64,000 nt of DNA from Isoptericola halotolerans (GCF_003003075.1 NZ_PVTX01000001.1:657211-721210), one strand, 5' to 3'; numbered from the stretch's first letter, positions 28,628 through 36,753 are shown. Notes: a model not told the origin generated them from the sequence alone. Numbers and translations: made by a program.

Positions 28628-29671
28628 GTGACCCGTGCTTCTGATGCCTCGGCCGGCGCTTCTGCCACGCTGCCGACCGCCATCCCCGTGAGCGACCCCG
28701 AGCTGGCCGACCGGCTCGCGGGTCGGCTCGCACGGGTCGATGCCGTCCTGGCCGAGGCGGTGGCCTCCACGGACCGGCTGGCCGACGACGCGTCGCGGCA
28801 CCTCATCGCGGCCGGCGGCAAGCGGTTCCGCCCGCTCCTCACGCTGCTCGCCGGCGAGCTGGGCGACGGCGAGGACCCGCGCCTCGTCGACGCGGCCGTC
28901 GTCGTCGAGCTGACGCAGGTCGCCTCGCTGTACCACGACGACGTGATGGACTCCGCCCCCGTGCGACGGGGGGCTCCGGCGGCACACACCGTGTGGGGCA
29001 ACTCGATCGCGATCCTCGTCGGGGACCTGCTGTTCGCCCGTGCGTCGGCGCTCGTCGCCGGGCTCGGGCCGGAGGCCGTGGTGCTGCAGTCGCACACCTT
29101 CGAGCGGATGTGCCTCGGCCAGCTCCACGAGACCACCGGGCCGGCCGCCGGGGACGACCCCGTCGACCACTACCTGCAGGTGCTCAGCGACAAGACGGCG
29201 TCGTTGCTCGCCACGTCGGCGCGCCTGGGCGCGATGTTCGGGGGATGCCCCGACGAGATCGTCGAGGCGGTCACCGGGTACGGCGAGAAGGTGGGCACCG
29301 CCTTCCAGCTCGCGGACGACGTGCTGGACATCGCCTCCTCGGGGACCGAGTCCGGCAAGACGCCCGGGACCGACCTGCGCGAGCACGTGCCCACCATGCC
29401 CGTGCTGCTGCTGCGCCGCCGCGTCGAGCGCGGGGAGGCCTCGCCGTCGGACACCGCGCTGCTGGCCCGCCTCGACGGGGACCTGTCCGACGACGCGGCG
29501 CTGGCCGCCGTCGTGGCGGACCTGCGCGAGCACAGCGTGCTCGCCGAGACGCGCGAGCTCGCGGTGCGGTGGGCGCGGGAGGCGGCCGCCGAGCTGGCGC
29601 CGCTGCCCGACGGACCGGTGAAGCAGGCGTTCGGCGACCTGGCGACCGCACTGGCCGACCGGGCCGCCTGA
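28628..29671 (+). CDS. Long-chain all-trans polyprenyl diphosphate synthase
   Basis: This 347-residue enzyme extends allylic diphosphates with isopentenyl diphosphate; here it probably makes the menaquinone side chain. It has both aspartate-rich motifs, DDVMD (104-108) and DDVLD (230-234), and the GGKRFRP substrate motif at 63-69. The fifth residue before the first motif is alanine (A99); small residues there are associated with long products. The position after menG-menJ-nuo, close to the menG-menJ-grcC1 order in mycobacteria, supports a quinone role, although carotenoid or other isoprenoid use cannot be excluded. The start is GTG 28628, probably leaderless. A strong hairpin follows the gene. 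Confidence 0.92.
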   Translation: MTRASDASAGASATLPTAIPVSDPELADRLAGRLARVDAVLAEAVASTDRLADDASRHLIAAGGKRFRPLLTLLAGELGDGEDPRLVDAAVVVELTQVASLYHDDVMDSAPVRRGAPAAHTVWGNSIAILVGDLLFARASALVAGLGPEAVVLQSHTFERMCLGQLHETTGPAAGDDPVDHYLQVLSDKTASLLATSARLGAMFGGCPDEIVEAVTGYGEKVGTAFQLADDVLDIASSGTESGKTPGTDLREHVPTMPVLLLRRRVERGEASPSDTALLARLDGDLSDDAALAAVVADLREHSVLAETRELAVRWAREAAAELAPLPDGPVKQAFGDLATALADRAA

Positions 29672-29677
29672 CCCACC

Positions 29678-29714
29678 GGCGCGGACGCGAGGACGTGCCC
29701 CTCGCGCCCGCGCC
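29678..29714. terminator. Bidirectional terminator hairpin
   Basis: The arms 29678-29692 and 29700-29714 pair over 15 bp with one mismatch around a 7-nt loop. The hairpin lies 6 nt after the polyprenyl synthase stop and 45 nt beyond the stop of the convergent protease gene. Confidence 0.75.
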
Positions 29715-29759
29715 GTCCCCGGCCGACGGGTCACGTGCGGTCGGGAGCGGGTCCGGGCG

Positions 29760-31250
29760 TCACGACACCGTGATGCCCGTCGTGTAAGCACCCGAGCCCG
29801 AGTAGGCGTGGACCACGACGCGGTAGTAGCCCGACGACGCCGAGTACGTCAGCGAGTCCAGGCTCGACGTCGTGCTGCCCTGCGCCACGGTGGACCAGCT
29901 GCTCCCGGTCCAGCGCTGCAGGTAGACGTCGAAGTCGCCGCTCGAGGGACCCTCGACGCACGCGGCGATCTGTGCCGAGCCGCTCTGGTTCCAGTAGCTG
30001 CCGTCCGGGTGCACGGCCTGGCCGCCCTGGCTCAGCGAGCCGTCGCTCGAGTAGGAGGTTCCGGTGCAGGACGGGTCCTCGCCGCCGCCCTCGCCACCGC
30101 CGTTGGTCACGAGGGTCAGGTCGTACCGGTTGAGGATGGGGTTGACCGGCTGGAAGAAGGTCGTGCCGCCGGAGCTGCAGTTGCCGGACCCCCCGGAGGT
30201 GACGCCCTGCGCCTGGTCGCCGGCGAGCAGGGAGCCGCCCGAGTCGCCGGGCTCGGCGCAGACCGTGGTGCGGATCAGCCCGTTCACGCTGCCCTGCGGG
30301 TACGTCACGGTCGCGTTGTAGGCCTGGATGGTGCCGCAGTGCCAGCCGGTGGTGGACCCGGAGCGGCACACCTGCGAGCCGACCGGGGCCTGGGCGGAGC
30401 CGGCGACCGCGACGACGCCACCGGCGTAGTCGTTCACCGCGCCGACGGGCGTGTTCCCGGCCGCGGTGCGCACGTGCGCCATGTCGCTGCCGGGGAAGAC
30501 CGACCCGGCGAACGTGCCGCTCGGCTGGGACGTCGTCGCCCCCGTGGAGCCGCAGTGCCCGGCCGTGACGAACCCGGTGGTGACGGCGAAGCCGACGGAG
30601 CACCGTGACCCGCCGCCGATGTAGTAGGCGTTGCCGCCGACGACGTCCTGGTAGGTCCGCGGCTCCTCGGTGGTGCGCTCGAAGGTGACCGCCCGCTGGG
30701 GGACCCCGGCCGCCCTCGCCGCCTGGCGGGCCTCGCCGCGGGACCCGCGGTGCACCTGGACGACGATCGTGTTCTCCGCGAGGTCGACGTAGGTGCCGGA
30801 CACGCCGTCGACGTCGGACAGCGGGGCGGTCAGGGACGACTGCCACTGCTCGAGGTCCTCCAGCGAGTACCGCGCGGTGACCGCTCGGGCGCCGGCCCGG
30901 CGGACCGTCGGGACCTGGGACGTGTCGGTGACGGCCGCGTAGACGACGTCGTCCTCGGCGTCGATCCACATTCCCGCGAAGTCGTCGCCGAGGGCGGCGT
31001 CGAGCTCGTCGAGCGTGTCCGAGGCGTCGGCCTGGAAGTCCAGGCGCTCGACGGCGCGGTCCTCGGTCACGTCGAGGTCGTCCTGCATGGCCTCGAGCAG
31101 CTCGACGGGGTACTTCTCCGCCAGGTCCGCCTCGCCGAGCGGTTCCTCGGCGTCGGGGGTCGGGCTCGCGGCCTGGGCGGTGAACGCCGTGGCCGCGAGG
31201 GTGAGCGTCGCCGTGGTGGTGGCGAGCGTCCTGAAGGTCGTTCGTCTCAT
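29760..31250 (-). CDS. Secreted S1E serine protease (alpha-lytic/Cellulomonas protease type)
   Basis: This 496-residue pre-pro-protease is exported and digests extracellular protein. It has a signal peptide ending near AQAAS (about 28), a prodomain (about 35-200) needed for folding, and a mature domain from about D202. The triad is H232 (TAGHCG), D256 (SDMAHV) and S337 (GDSGGS), with paired cysteines C217/C233 and C295/C305. The mature part closely resembles the protease of a Cellulomonas isolate (CRSGSTTGWHCGTI, TTFFQPVNPIL). After a Gly/Glu linker a C-terminal domain of about 110 residues follows, probably for substrate or surface attachment. ATG 31250 has GGAAGG 8 nt upstream. It is monocistronic. 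Confidence 0.95.
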   Translation of the reverse strand: MRRTTFRTLATTTATLTLAATAFTAQAASPTPDAEEPLGEADLAEKYPVELLEAMQDDLDVTEDRAVERLDFQADASDTLDELDAALGDDFAGMWIDAEDDVVYAAVTDTSQVPTVRRAGARAVTARYSLEDLEQWQSSLTAPLSDVDGVSGTYVDLAENTIVVQVHRGSRGEARQAARAAGVPQRAVTFERTTEEPRTYQDVVGGNAYYIGGGSRCSVGFAVTTGFVTAGHCGSTGATTSQPSGTFAGSVFPGSDMAHVRTAAGNTPVGAVNDYAGGVVAVAGSAQAPVGSQVCRSGSTTGWHCGTIQAYNATVTYPQGSVNGLIRTTVCAEPGDSGGSLLAGDQAQGVTSGGSGNCSSGGTTFFQPVNPILNRYDLTLVTNGGGEGGGEDPSCTGTSYSSDGSLSQGGQAVHPDGSYWNQSGSAQIAACVEGPSSGDFDVYLQRWTGSSWSTVAQGSTTSSLDSLTYSASSGYYRVVVHAYSGSGAYTTGITVS

Positions 31251-31315
31251 GGAGCTTCCTTCCGTCAGGTGCCGGGCGGAGTACCCGGCAGTCCCACGGT
31301 ATGCTCCGTACTCAG

Positions 31316-31342
31316 CATCTGCCCAGATGACATTCAGGTCAT
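31316..31342. promoter_or_regulatory. Palindromes upstream of the S1 protease gene
   Basis: CATCTG-CC-CAGATG (31316-31329) overlaps a second inverted repeat, ATGAC-N6-GTCAT (31327-31342). Both lie 66-92 bp upstream of the protease start, in the AT-richest stretch of this gap, so they are candidate operator sites for protease expression. No regulator gene is adjacent. Confidence 0.4.
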
Positions 31343-31413
31343 ACCAAGGCAGTATCCAGAGACGTCATGGTAGCCCCGAGCATCGGTCGGGGTCCGGTCC
31401 AGCCTCGCCGCTG

Positions 31414-31430
31414 CGGGCGGTTTCCGCCCG
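31414..31430 (-). terminator. Short hairpin after the prepilin peptidase gene
   Basis: CGGGCGG and CCGCCCG pair perfectly around TTT, 25 nt beyond the stop of the minus-strand prepilin peptidase gene. It is a plausible terminator that separates it from the protease. Confidence 0.5.
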
Positions 31431-31454
31431 TCGAACGGTGGGGTCGTCGAACGG

Positions 31455-32033
31455 TCAGGCGGCAGCGAGCCGAGCTGCCGTGAGCGCCAGCGCCGTCCCC
31501 GCCAGCATGCAGGGGCCGAACGCGATGGCCGTCCGGCGGGTCGCCCGCCGGGCGCCGATGAGCACCAGGGCGGCCACGCCCCCGAGCAGGAACGGCAGCA
31601 CCGCCGCGGCCCACAGCACGGGCCACCCGTACCAGCCGCTCACCAGGCCGAGGAGCACTGCGAGCTTGACGTCCCCGAGGCCGAGCCCGGACGGGCTGGC
31701 CAGGTGCAGCAGCAGGTAACCCCCGCCGAGGCAGAGGGCGCCGGCCAGGGCCCGCATCCCGGCGTCCCCGGCGTCCCCGGCCAGCGCGGCACCCGCGAGG
31801 AGGAGACCGACGACGGCGGTGGTCGGGTAGGTGACGGCGTCCGGCAGGCGGTGGGTCGCCGCGTCCACGACGCCGAGCGCGACGCCCGCGACCGCTGCCA
31901 CGGCGAGCGCCGGCGTCGACCAGCCGGGACCGCTCGCCCAGACCGCCCACACCACGGCGAGCACGCCGCCGACGGCGATGCGACGCCGGAACGGCGCCAC
32001 CTCGAGCGCGGCACGTTCGGCGAGGGTCGGCAC
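31455..32033 (-). CDS. Type A24 prepilin peptidase
   Basis: This 192-residue membrane protein belongs to the aspartic peptidase family that processes type IV pilin-like and Flp/Tad pilin precursors. It has about six helices. The two catalytic aspartates lie in GVVDAATHRLPD and in the diagnostic GLGDVKLA. The N-terminal methyltransferase domain of classical PilD is absent, as in the short TadV/EppA-type enzymes. The start is GTG 32033; TACGAT lies 6 nt upstream, so the mRNA is probably leaderless. No pilin or Tad genes are in the window, so its substrates must be encoded elsewhere. Confidence 0.9.
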   Translation of the reverse strand: MPTLAERAALEVAPFRRRIAVGGVLAVVWAVWASGPGWSTPALAVAAVAGVALGVVDAATHRLPDAVTYPTTAVVGLLLAGAALAGDAGDAGMRALAGALCLGGGYLLLHLASPSGLGLGDVKLAVLLGLVSGWYGWPVLWAAAVLPFLLGGVAALVLIGARRATRRTAIAFGPCMLAGTALALTAARLAAA

Positions 32034-32039
32034 GCGAGG

Positions 32040-32045
32040 ATCGTA
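32040..32045 (-). promoter_or_regulatory. -10 box of leaderless prepilin peptidase promoter
   Basis: On the minus strand TACGAT is followed by 6 nt and the GTG start. Confidence 0.5.
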
Positions 32046-32155
32046 GGGGAGCCGGGGCGGGCGCCGGGCGGGCCGTCCACAGGTCTGCTCCCGGCGGGAA
32101 CGCCGCTGCGGTAGTGTCCGTGCCCGTCCTGCCGTCGACGGAGAGGCCCTGACTC

Positions 32156-32755
32156 GTGAACGCCCGGAACAAGCGCGTCACCTACGTCACCGTCCTGCTG
32201 GTGATCGCCGTCGTGTCGGCGCTGCGGCTCGTCCTGGACCTGCGCAGCGGCGACACCGAGGCCGCCACCGTGTGGATCGCGCTGCTCGTCGTCCTGGCCA
32301 TCGTCGCCGTGACGCTGCTGGTGGTGGTCCGCCGCGTCACCGCGTGCGCCCGCCAGGCCGCGCGGCACCGTCCGGGCAGCCTCGTGGTGCCGGGCTTCAC
32401 CACAGCGGAGATGCCGGACATCGCGCGCCACCAGGGTGCGACGGCGCGCGGGTGGATGACCATGGGCGGCAGCCCCGTCGCCGTGGTCGTCACCCCGACC
32501 GAGCTCGAGGTGTGGGGGCGCCGGGACGACGCACCCCGCTGGGTGGTCCAGCGCACGCCCGACGGCGTCACCGACGGTCCCGCCGTCTACGGCGGGCGCG
32601 AGGTCCCCGCGGTGTGGGCGCACGACGGCCTGGCGGCCGTCGTGTTCGTCCCCGCCTACCGGCCGCTGCGTGCGACGGCCGGGACCGTGGGCACGGACAT
32701 CAGCCGTGCCGTCGCGGAGCTGAGCGGGACGGCCTCGGCGGCCGGGGCGCGCTGA
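32156..32755 (+). CDS. Two-TM membrane protein of unknown function
   Basis: This 199-residue protein has two N-terminal membrane helices (about 8-26 and 38-61) followed by a soluble domain of about 135 residues (PGSLVVPGFTTAEM...DISRAVAEL). The soluble part contains the segment VVVTPTELEVWGRRD, which resembles membrane-associated PH-like sheets found in actinobacterial proteins, but I do not recognise a named family. The start is GTG 32156 with GGAGAGG 9 nt upstream. It is convergent with the UbiA gene (10-bp gap) and divergent from the prepilin peptidase gene. Confidence 0.75.
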   Translation: MNARNKRVTYVTVLLVIAVVSALRLVLDLRSGDTEAATVWIALLVVLAIVAVTLLVVVRRVTACARQAARHRPGSLVVPGFTTAEMPDIARHQGATARGWMTMGGSPVAVVVTPTELEVWGRRDDAPRWVVQRTPDGVTDGPAVYGGREVPAVWAHDGLAAVVFVPAYRPLRATAGTVGTDISRAVAELSGTASAAGAR

Positions 32756-32765
32756 GGGTCGCTGC

Positions 32766-33608
32766 TCAGCCGGTCACCGCAGCGCCCGCGACGACGATCT
32801 GCACCACGCACAGGGCGGCGACGGCCATGCTGAGCAGGAACGGCGCCCGGCTGCGCGGTCGCAGCAGCCCCAGTGCGCCGGCGGCCACGGCGAGCAGGCC
32901 TGCGACCGCGGTGAGCCCGACGGTCGCGGCCGAGGGCCCGCCCGGCGGGCCGGCCATCGTCACCAGGCAGCCCGCGGCGAGCACGAGCGGCGCGACCACG
33001 CTGGCACCGCGTCGTCCCAGCCGGTGCGGCAGGCCGTGGACCCCGGTGGCGCGGTCGTCCTCGAGGTCGGGCAGGACGTTGGCGACGTGCGCACCCACAC
33101 CGAGCAGGGCACCGGCGAGCACCATCCACCCGGGCGCGCTCCGCCCGTCGCCGGCCGCCGCCACGACGAACACGGGCAGCAGGCCGAACGCGACGGCGTA
33201 GGGCAGCCACGAGAGGGCCGTCCGCTTGAACCACAGGTTGTAGGTCCACCCGCCGAGGAGGACGCCGAGGTTCGCCAGCCCGGCGCCCGCCCCGGCGGCG
33301 AAGCCCAGCACCACGCTCACGGCCGCGGCGACGAACGCGCCCGTGCGTAGCGTGGCCGCGGTGACGGCTCCGCGCACGGTCGGCTTGTCGAGGCGACCGA
33401 CCTGGCGGTCGCGGGCGGCGTCGAGCCAGTCGTTGCTCCAGCCGATGGAGAGCTGACCGGCCCCGACGGTCACCGTGACCAGCAACGCCCGCCCCACCTC
33501 CGGCTCGACGCGCAGCGCCAGTGCCAGGGCGAACAGCGTGACCATCGCGGCCGGGGCGGGGTGCGTGGCAGCGAGCATCCCGCGCGCGAGCTTCCCGGCG
33601 TCGGACAT
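32766..33608 (-). CDS. UbiA-family prenyltransferase
   Basis: This 280-residue integral membrane enzyme transfers a polyprenyl or shorter isoprenoid chain to an aromatic acceptor. Eight or nine helices are visible. The first Mg-diphosphate motif is NDWLDAARD (N59, D60, D63, D67) and the second is DLEDDRATG at about 183-191. The first motif differs from the NDYxDGxRGTD type of MenA, so menA is unlikely. The neighbouring type III polyketide synthase operon offers a phenolic acceptor, so prenylation of that product is a reasonable inference, though the genes are divergent. ATG 33608 follows TAGGTT by 6 nt. Confidence 0.88.
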   Translation of the reverse strand: MSDAGKLARGMLAATHPAPAAMVTLFALALALRVEPEVGRALLVTVTVGAGQLSIGWSNDWLDAARDRQVGRLDKPTVRGAVTAATLRTGAFVAAAVSVVLGFAAGAGAGLANLGVLLGGWTYNLWFKRTALSWLPYAVAFGLLPVFVVAAAGDGRSAPGWMVLAGALLGVGAHVANVLPDLEDDRATGVHGLPHRLGRRGASVVAPLVLAAGCLVTMAGPPGGPSAATVGLTAVAGLLAVAAGALGLLRPRSRAPFLLSMAVAALCVVQIVVAGAAVTG

Positions 33609-33614
33609 GACGCG

Positions 33615-33620
33615 AACCTA
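33615..33620 (-). promoter_or_regulatory. -10 box of leaderless UbiA gene promoter
   Basis: On the minus strand TAGGTT is followed by 6 nt and the ATG start, the same hexamer and spacing as at the polyprenyl synthase gene. Confidence 0.55.
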
Positions 33621-33701
33621 GTGCCGCTCGCACCTGGGCACGACCCGAGGCCGGGTGGCAGCATGAGGGCGTCCCTCGACGTCGACCGACCGGAGCCCGC
33701 C

Positions 33702-34043
33702 ATGGAGTCGCTGTCCCTGTCCGCCCTGACCGACGAGCTCATGACGACGGCACGGCAGACGAACGGGCGCGCCGCCCGCACCGTCCGCGGCGGCCACGAC
33801 CACGCGCTCCGCCAGGTGGTGTCGGTCCTGACCGCCGGCCACGACATGAACGAGCACGACTCCCCGGACGAGGCCACGGTGCAGGTCCTGCGCGGCCGCG
33901 TGCGGCTGGTCGCCGGGGACGAGTCGTGGGAGGGGACGCCCGGGGACTTCGTCGTCGTGCCGCCGGTACGGCACCGGGTGGAGGCGCTCGAGGACTCGTC
34001 GATCCTGCTCACCGCGCTGGCGGCGGGTGCCGTCGGGGACTGA
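33702..34043 (+). CDS. Small cupin-domain protein
   Basis: This 113-residue single-domain cupin has unknown ligand. The beta-barrel core is visible as DEATVQVLRGRVRLVAGDE, PGDFVVVPPVRHRVEA and DSSILLTAL. The metal-type motif 1 is modified (HDMNEHDSPDEATVQVLRG), with histidines placed before the conserved Glu/Asp. The start MESLSLSALTDEL at 33702 has GGAG 7 nt upstream; an upstream ATG at 33663 would add 13 residues. It lies between the UbiA gene and the polyketide synthase and may regulate or act on phenolic lipid products, which is inference from position only. Confidence 0.8.
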   Translation: MESLSLSALTDELMTTARQTNGRAARTVRGGHDHALRQVVSVLTAGHDMNEHDSPDEATVQVLRGRVRLVAGDESWEGTPGDFVVVPPVRHRVEALEDSSILLTALAAGAVGD

Positions 34044-34082
34044 GTCCGGGCCGTCCCCCGCGCGTCGGGGCGTCAGCGGTGC

Positions 34083-34088
34083 CACGAT
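34083..34088 (+). promoter_or_regulatory. Possible -10 box of the type III PKS operon
   Basis: CACGAT is followed by 6 nt and the ATG at 34095. No ribosome site is present. The match to the -10 consensus is partial. Confidence 0.3.
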
Positions 34089-34094
34089 GCCTGC

Positions 34095-35168
34095 ATGTCC
34101 CGTGTGCTGGCCGTCGCCCCCGCGCTTCCCCCGCACGTCTACCCGCAGCAGCAGATCTCCGAGGCGATCGTGCCGCTGCTCGCTCCCGAGGGCGGCCGCC
34201 GGAGGCTGGCGCACCGGGTGCACGCCGCCTCGGGCGTGGACACGCGCCACCTGGCGCTGCCGATCGACGAGTACGCGGACCTCACGTCGTTCGGCGACGC
34301 CAACGCCCACTTCGTGCGGGTCGGCACCGACCTGGCGGAGCAGGCGGGCCGGGAGGCACTCGCGGCCGCAGGGGTTCGCCCCGACGAGGTCGACCTGGTC
34401 TTCTTCACGTCGGTGACGGGGCTCGGCGCACCGTCGATCGACGCGGCCCTGGTGCACCGCCTGGGGTTGCGCCCCGACGTCCGGCGCGTGCCGTCCTTCG
34501 GCCTGGGGTGCGCCGGCGGGGCGGCCGGGCTGGCCCACCTGCACGAGTACCTGGCCGGGCACCCGCGGCAGGTCGCCCTCCTGGTCTCCGTCGAGCTGTG
34601 CTCGCTGACCTTCCAGCGCGACGACACCTCGACGGCGAACCTCGTCTCGTCGGGCCTGTTCGGCGACGGGGCGACGGCCGTCGTCGTCGGCGGCGACGCC
34701 GTCCGCCACGGGACCGGGCCGACGGCCCAGGTGATGGGCAGCCGCAGCCACCTCTACCCCGGCACGGCGGGCGCGCTGGGGTGGGACGTGCGCGACACCG
34801 GGTTCGGCATCGTGCTCTCGCCGGAGCTGCCGGAGCTGCTGCGCGCCCACCTGGCGGGGGACGTCAAGGACCTCCTCGCCCCGCACGACCTCACGGCGGA
34901 CGACGTCGGCACGTGGGTCGTGCACGCCGGGGGCCCGAAGGTGGTGGACGCGGTCCGTGACGCCCTCGCGCTGTCCGAGAGCGACGTCGCGCGCAGCCGG
35001 GCGACGCTCGCCGCCGAGGGGAACCTGTCGTCGTCGTCCGTGCTGCACGTCCTCGCCGCGACGCTGGACGACGGCGCGCCCCGGCCGGGGGAGTGGGCCG
35101 TCCTCATGGCCTTCGGCCCGGGGGTCGCCGCCGAGCTGGTGCTGCTGAGCGGGCAGGAGCCGGCATGA
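34095..35168 (+). CDS. Type III polyketide synthase (alkylresorcinol-synthase type)
   Basis: This 357-residue homodimeric condensing enzyme extends an acyl-CoA starter with malonyl-type units and cyclises it to a phenolic product. The catalytic triad is complete: C139 (FGLGCAGG), H277 (VVHAGGPK) and N310 (EGNLSSSS). The following two genes, an ICMT-type methyltransferase and an FAD monooxygenase, overlap by 4 bp each and give the same gene order as srsABC of Streptomyces griseus, whose type III synthase makes alkylresorcinols from fatty acyl-CoA. A phenolic lipid product is therefore likely; tetrahydroxynaphthalene synthesis (RppA type) is less likely given the partners. Confidence 0.92.
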   Translation: MSRVLAVAPALPPHVYPQQQISEAIVPLLAPEGGRRRLAHRVHAASGVDTRHLALPIDEYADLTSFGDANAHFVRVGTDLAEQAGREALAAAGVRPDEVDLVFFTSVTGLGAPSIDAALVHRLGLRPDVRRVPSFGLGCAGGAAGLAHLHEYLAGHPRQVALLVSVELCSLTFQRDDTSTANLVSSGLFGDGATAVVVGGDAVRHGTGPTAQVMGSRSHLYPGTAGALGWDVRDTGFGIVLSPELPELLRAHLAGDVKDLLAPHDLTADDVGTWVVHAGGPKVVDAVRDALALSESDVARSRATLAAEGNLSSSSVLHVLAATLDDGAPRPGEWAVLMAFGPGVAAELVLLSGQEPA

Positions 35169-35710
35169 GCGTCCTGCTGTACGCGGCCCTGGTGCTGGCC
35201 ACGGGGTTCGAGCGCCTGGCCGAGCTCGTCGTCTCCGCCCGCCACGCCCGCTGGTCCTTCGCGCGCGGCGGCGTCGAGTCCGGGCGCGGGCACTTCGGTC
35301 CGATGGTCCTGCTGCACACGGGGCTCCTCGTGGCGTGCGTCGTCGAGGTCGTCGCGCTGGACAGGCCGTTCCTGCCGTGGCTGGGCTGGCCGATGCTCGT
35401 CCTGGTCCTGGCGAGCCAGGGGCTGCGCTGGTGGTGCATCGGCACGCTCGGCCCGCAGTGGAACACCCGGGTCATCGTCGTGCCGGGGCTCTCCCTCGTG
35501 CGCCGCGGCCCCTACCGGTGGATCCCGCACCCGAACTACGTCGCGGTGGTCCTCGAGGGGATCGCGCTGCCGCTGGTCCACTCGGCGTGGATCACCGCCG
35601 TCGGCTTCACCGTGCTGAACGCCTGGCTGCTCCTCGGGTTCCGGATCCCCGCCGAGGAGCGGGCGCTGGAGGCCGCGGTGGAACCGGCGCAGGACCCGGG
35701 CCGGCGGTGA
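35165..35710 (+). CDS. ICMT-type membrane methyltransferase (SrsB-like)
   Basis: This 181-residue membrane protein of the isoprenylcysteine carboxyl methyltransferase fold probably O-methylates the resorcinol made by the upstream synthase. Four to five helices are visible. The SAM-binding C-terminal signature RRGPYRWIPHPNYVAVVLEG and the final RIPAEERAL are typical. In srsABC the homologous enzyme methylates alkylresorcinols. It overlaps the synthase stop (ATGA) and the next gene (GTGA), so the three are one translationally coupled operon. Confidence 0.9.
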   Translation: MSVLLYAALVLATGFERLAELVVSARHARWSFARGGVESGRGHFGPMVLLHTGLLVACVVEVVALDRPFLPWLGWPMLVLVLASQGLRWWCIGTLGPQWNTRVIVVPGLSLVRRGPYRWIPHPNYVAVVLEGIALPLVHSAWITAVGFTVLNAWLLLGFRIPAEERALEAAVEPAQDPGRR

Positions 35711-36753
35711 GTCCCGACGTCGACGTCCTGGTCGTCGGCGGCGGACCGGTCGGCCTCGCCGCCGCGATCGAGGCGCGCCGCGCCGGGCTGGACGTCGTCG
35801 TCCTGGAGCCCCGCCCCGCGCCGGTCGACAAGGCGTGCGGCGAGGGGCTCATGCCGGGCACGCTCGCCGCGGCGCGGCGGCTGGGCGTCGACCCGCCGGG
35901 GCGCGACCTGCGGGGGATCTCCTACCGGCAGGACGGGCGGGTGGCCGACCACCTCTTCCGGTCCGGCCCCGGCCGGGGCGTCCGCCGGACGACCCTGCAC
36001 GCGGCGCTGCAGACGGCGGCGCTCGCGGCGGGTGCCGCCGTCGTGCCGGGCCGGGTCACATCGGTGACCCAGGACGACGACGGCGTCACGGCGGGCGGCG
36101 TGCGCGCCGCGTGGCTGCTGGCGTGCGACGGCCTGCACTCGCGGGTGCGCCGCGAGGTCGGGCTGGAGCAGGCCGCGCGGGGCGGCGCACCCGCGCGACC
36201 GGGCGTGCCGGGCCGTCGCTTCGGCCTGCGCCGGCACTACCGGGTGGCGCCGTGGTCGGACCTGGTGGAGGTCCACTGGGGACCGCGCGCCGAGGCGTAC
36301 GTGACGCCCGTGGCGGACGGCCTGGTGGGTGTCGCCCTGCTCGGCCCGCCGGGGGCGGACTTCGACGTCGAGCTCGCGACGATCCCCGAGCTCGCCACGC
36401 GCCTCGCCGGGGCGGTGCCGGACGGTCCCGTGCGCGGCGCCGGTCCGCTGCGCGTGCGCACCACGGCGCGCACGGCCGGGCGCGTACGCCTGGTCGGTGA
36501 CGCGTCGGGGTACGTCGACGCGCTGACGGGCGAGGGTCTGCGCGTCGGGTTCGCCCAGGCGCGGGCCGCCGTCGTCCACCTGGACGACGCGCCCGGGTAC
36601 GAACGGGCGTGGCGGCGGGCCACGCGGGACTACCGGCTGCTGACGTCGGGCCTGGTGGGGGCCGCGGCGTCGCCGCTGCGTCGGGGCGTGGTGCCGGCGG
36701 CCCGGCGGCTGCCGGGGGTCTACGGGGCGGTCGTGGAGCGGCTCGCGCGATAG
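35707..36753 (+). CDS. FAD-dependent monooxygenase (SrsC-like)
   Basis: This 348-residue flavoprotein has the p-hydroxybenzoate hydroxylase fold. The N-terminal FAD motif is VLVVGGGPVGLAAA, the middle motif is LLACDGLHSRVRR, and the second FAD-binding motif is RLVGDASGYVDALTGEGL. By analogy with SrsC it would hydroxylate the methylated alkylresorcinol to a hydroquinone that can oxidise to a quinone. The alternative is a geranylgeranyl-reductase-like role, since the families are related. The start is GTG 35707, overlapping the methyltransferase stop. It is the last gene of the operon. Confidence 0.87.
   Translation: MSPDVDVLVVGGGPVGLAAAIEARRAGLDVVVLEPRPAPVDKACGEGLMPGTLAAARRLGVDPPGRDLRGISYRQDGRVADHLFRSGPGRGVRRTTLHAALQTAALAAGAAVVPGRVTSVTQDDDGVTAGGVRAAWLLACDGLHSRVRREVGLEQAARGGAPARPGVPGRRFGLRRHYRVAPWSDLVEVHWGPRAEAYVTPVADGLVGVALLGPPGADFDVELATIPELATRLAGAVPDGPVRGAGPLRVRTTARTAGRVRLVGDASGYVDALTGEGLRVGFAQARAAVVHLDDAPGYERAWRRATRDYRLLTSGLVGAAASPLRRGVVPAARRLPGVYGAVVERLAR

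Noticed and set aside
31251..31454. Search for a small RNA or hidden gene in the protease upstream gap
   Set aside because: Only palindromes, a short hairpin and a GTCGAACGGT direct repeat are seen. No ORF with coding bias or RNA family signature was recognised.
32766..33608. Identification of the UbiA enzyme as MenA
   Set aside because: The first Asp motif is NDWLDAARD and lacks the NDYxDGxRGTD form of MenA. The neighbours are the type III PKS operon, not men genes.
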